This document shows positions 63,869 to 64,000 of a DNA stretch of 64,000 bases, piece after piece (the first letter of the stretch is position 1; each line of letters starts with the position of its first letter). The notes beneath the pieces were generated by a model. The model worked only from the letters and a program-made list of their open reading frames with translations. It was not told where the DNA came from and searched no databases. The position numbers and the translations under genes are program-made. This DNA comes from Legionella israelensis (GTDB lineage Bacteria > Pseudomonadota > Gammaproteobacteria > Legionellales > Legionellaceae): positions 2,356,001 through 2,420,000 of the forward strand of contig NZ_CP038273.1 in NCBI RefSeq assembly GCF_004571175.1. Direction: 5' to 3'.

Positions 63869-64000
63869 GGTATGCTCCTTTAAAATAAAAGAGGATTAGC
63901 CCCAAAAGGGACGATGAATCCCCAATGGGTTATGCAATGAAACAATCACCGACATATCGGTTGATTTGCCTAATTGTTAAAGATGATATGCTATTAAGCA
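63869..64000. other. right-edge non-coding stretch
   Basis: The gene-free end of the window. It contains an inverted repeat ACCGA-CATA-TCGGT at 63948-63961 that could be an operator for the ssb-ardA transcript. It has no start codon with a supported frame. Confidence 0.35.

Noticed and set aside
1-64000. CRISPR array, tRNA or rRNA genes
   Set aside because: No regularly spaced repeats and no recognisable cloverleaf or rRNA sequence were seen by reading; a covariance search would be decisive.

Overview
The window is AT-rich DNA that most resembles a Legionella chromosome or a large mobile island in one. The case for Legionella is inference from gene style: an effector-like coiled-coil protein with a papain-like His/Cys pair, DUF2490 and DUF547 proteins, and a MaoC-Pta fusion. 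No rRNA, tRNA or CRISPR array was seen. The right end carries ardA, ssb and a tiny ORF, a set typical of integrative conjugative elements (ICEs), so most of the window may be ICE cargo. No attachment site or conjugation gene is visible.

Layout. (1) 0.26-2.2 kb: bufferin-type copper RiPP operon bufA-bufB-bufC, minus strand. (2) 2.3-6.75 kb: an IS-rich stretch with an IS4-family element, two short relatives sharing its ends, and IS256 copy 1; these break a membrane-anchored protein of unknown function that also has a frameshift. (3) 6.75-12.4 kb: a flavodoxin-fold reductase, then a TetR-led operon (VTT/TVP38 membrane protein, MerA/Lpd-like disulfide reductase, CDP-alcohol phosphatidyltransferase, DUF547, DoxX). 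(4) 12.6-16.4 kb: candidate effector, frameshifted cNMP-binding protein, a nitroreductase scrap and a TehB-like methyltransferase. (5) 16.5-34.2 kb: a stress and energy module: universal stress protein (broken by IS256 copy 2), carbonic anhydrase plus SulP bicarbonate-type transporter, DUF2490, KefB-like antiporter, fabI, ackA, MaoC-Pta, a P-type ATPase broken by both IS256 copy 3 and an IS110 element, and a beta-CASP hydrolase.

(6) 34.4-45.9 kb: nickel transporter, complete hypABFCDE maturation set, and a four-subunit NAD(P)-linked group 3b [NiFe] hydrogenase with its maturation protease. (7) 46.5-53.3 kb: sulfur and metal genes: MBL-rhodanese protein, paired YeeE/YedE transporters, VIT1-like transporter, DUF318 permease, and a CopA-CopB fusion. 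(8) 53.3-57.2 kb: an NO-response cluster: nsrR diverges from globin, ferredoxin-type reductase, P450 and nitroreductase around a near-consensus NsrR operator. (9) 57.2-62.5 kb: DUF488, a second TehB-like methyltransferase, DoxX, APC permease, MFS transporter, GNAT. (10) 62.6-63.9 kb: ardA, ssb, small ORF.

The strongest new observation is in the IS110 element. Its 5' non-coding region can be read as a bridge RNA whose four guide segments match the left target, right target, left donor and right donor around an AT core. The three IS256 copies are each 1394 bp with perfect 8-bp target duplications, and each interrupts a gene, so transposition looks recent.
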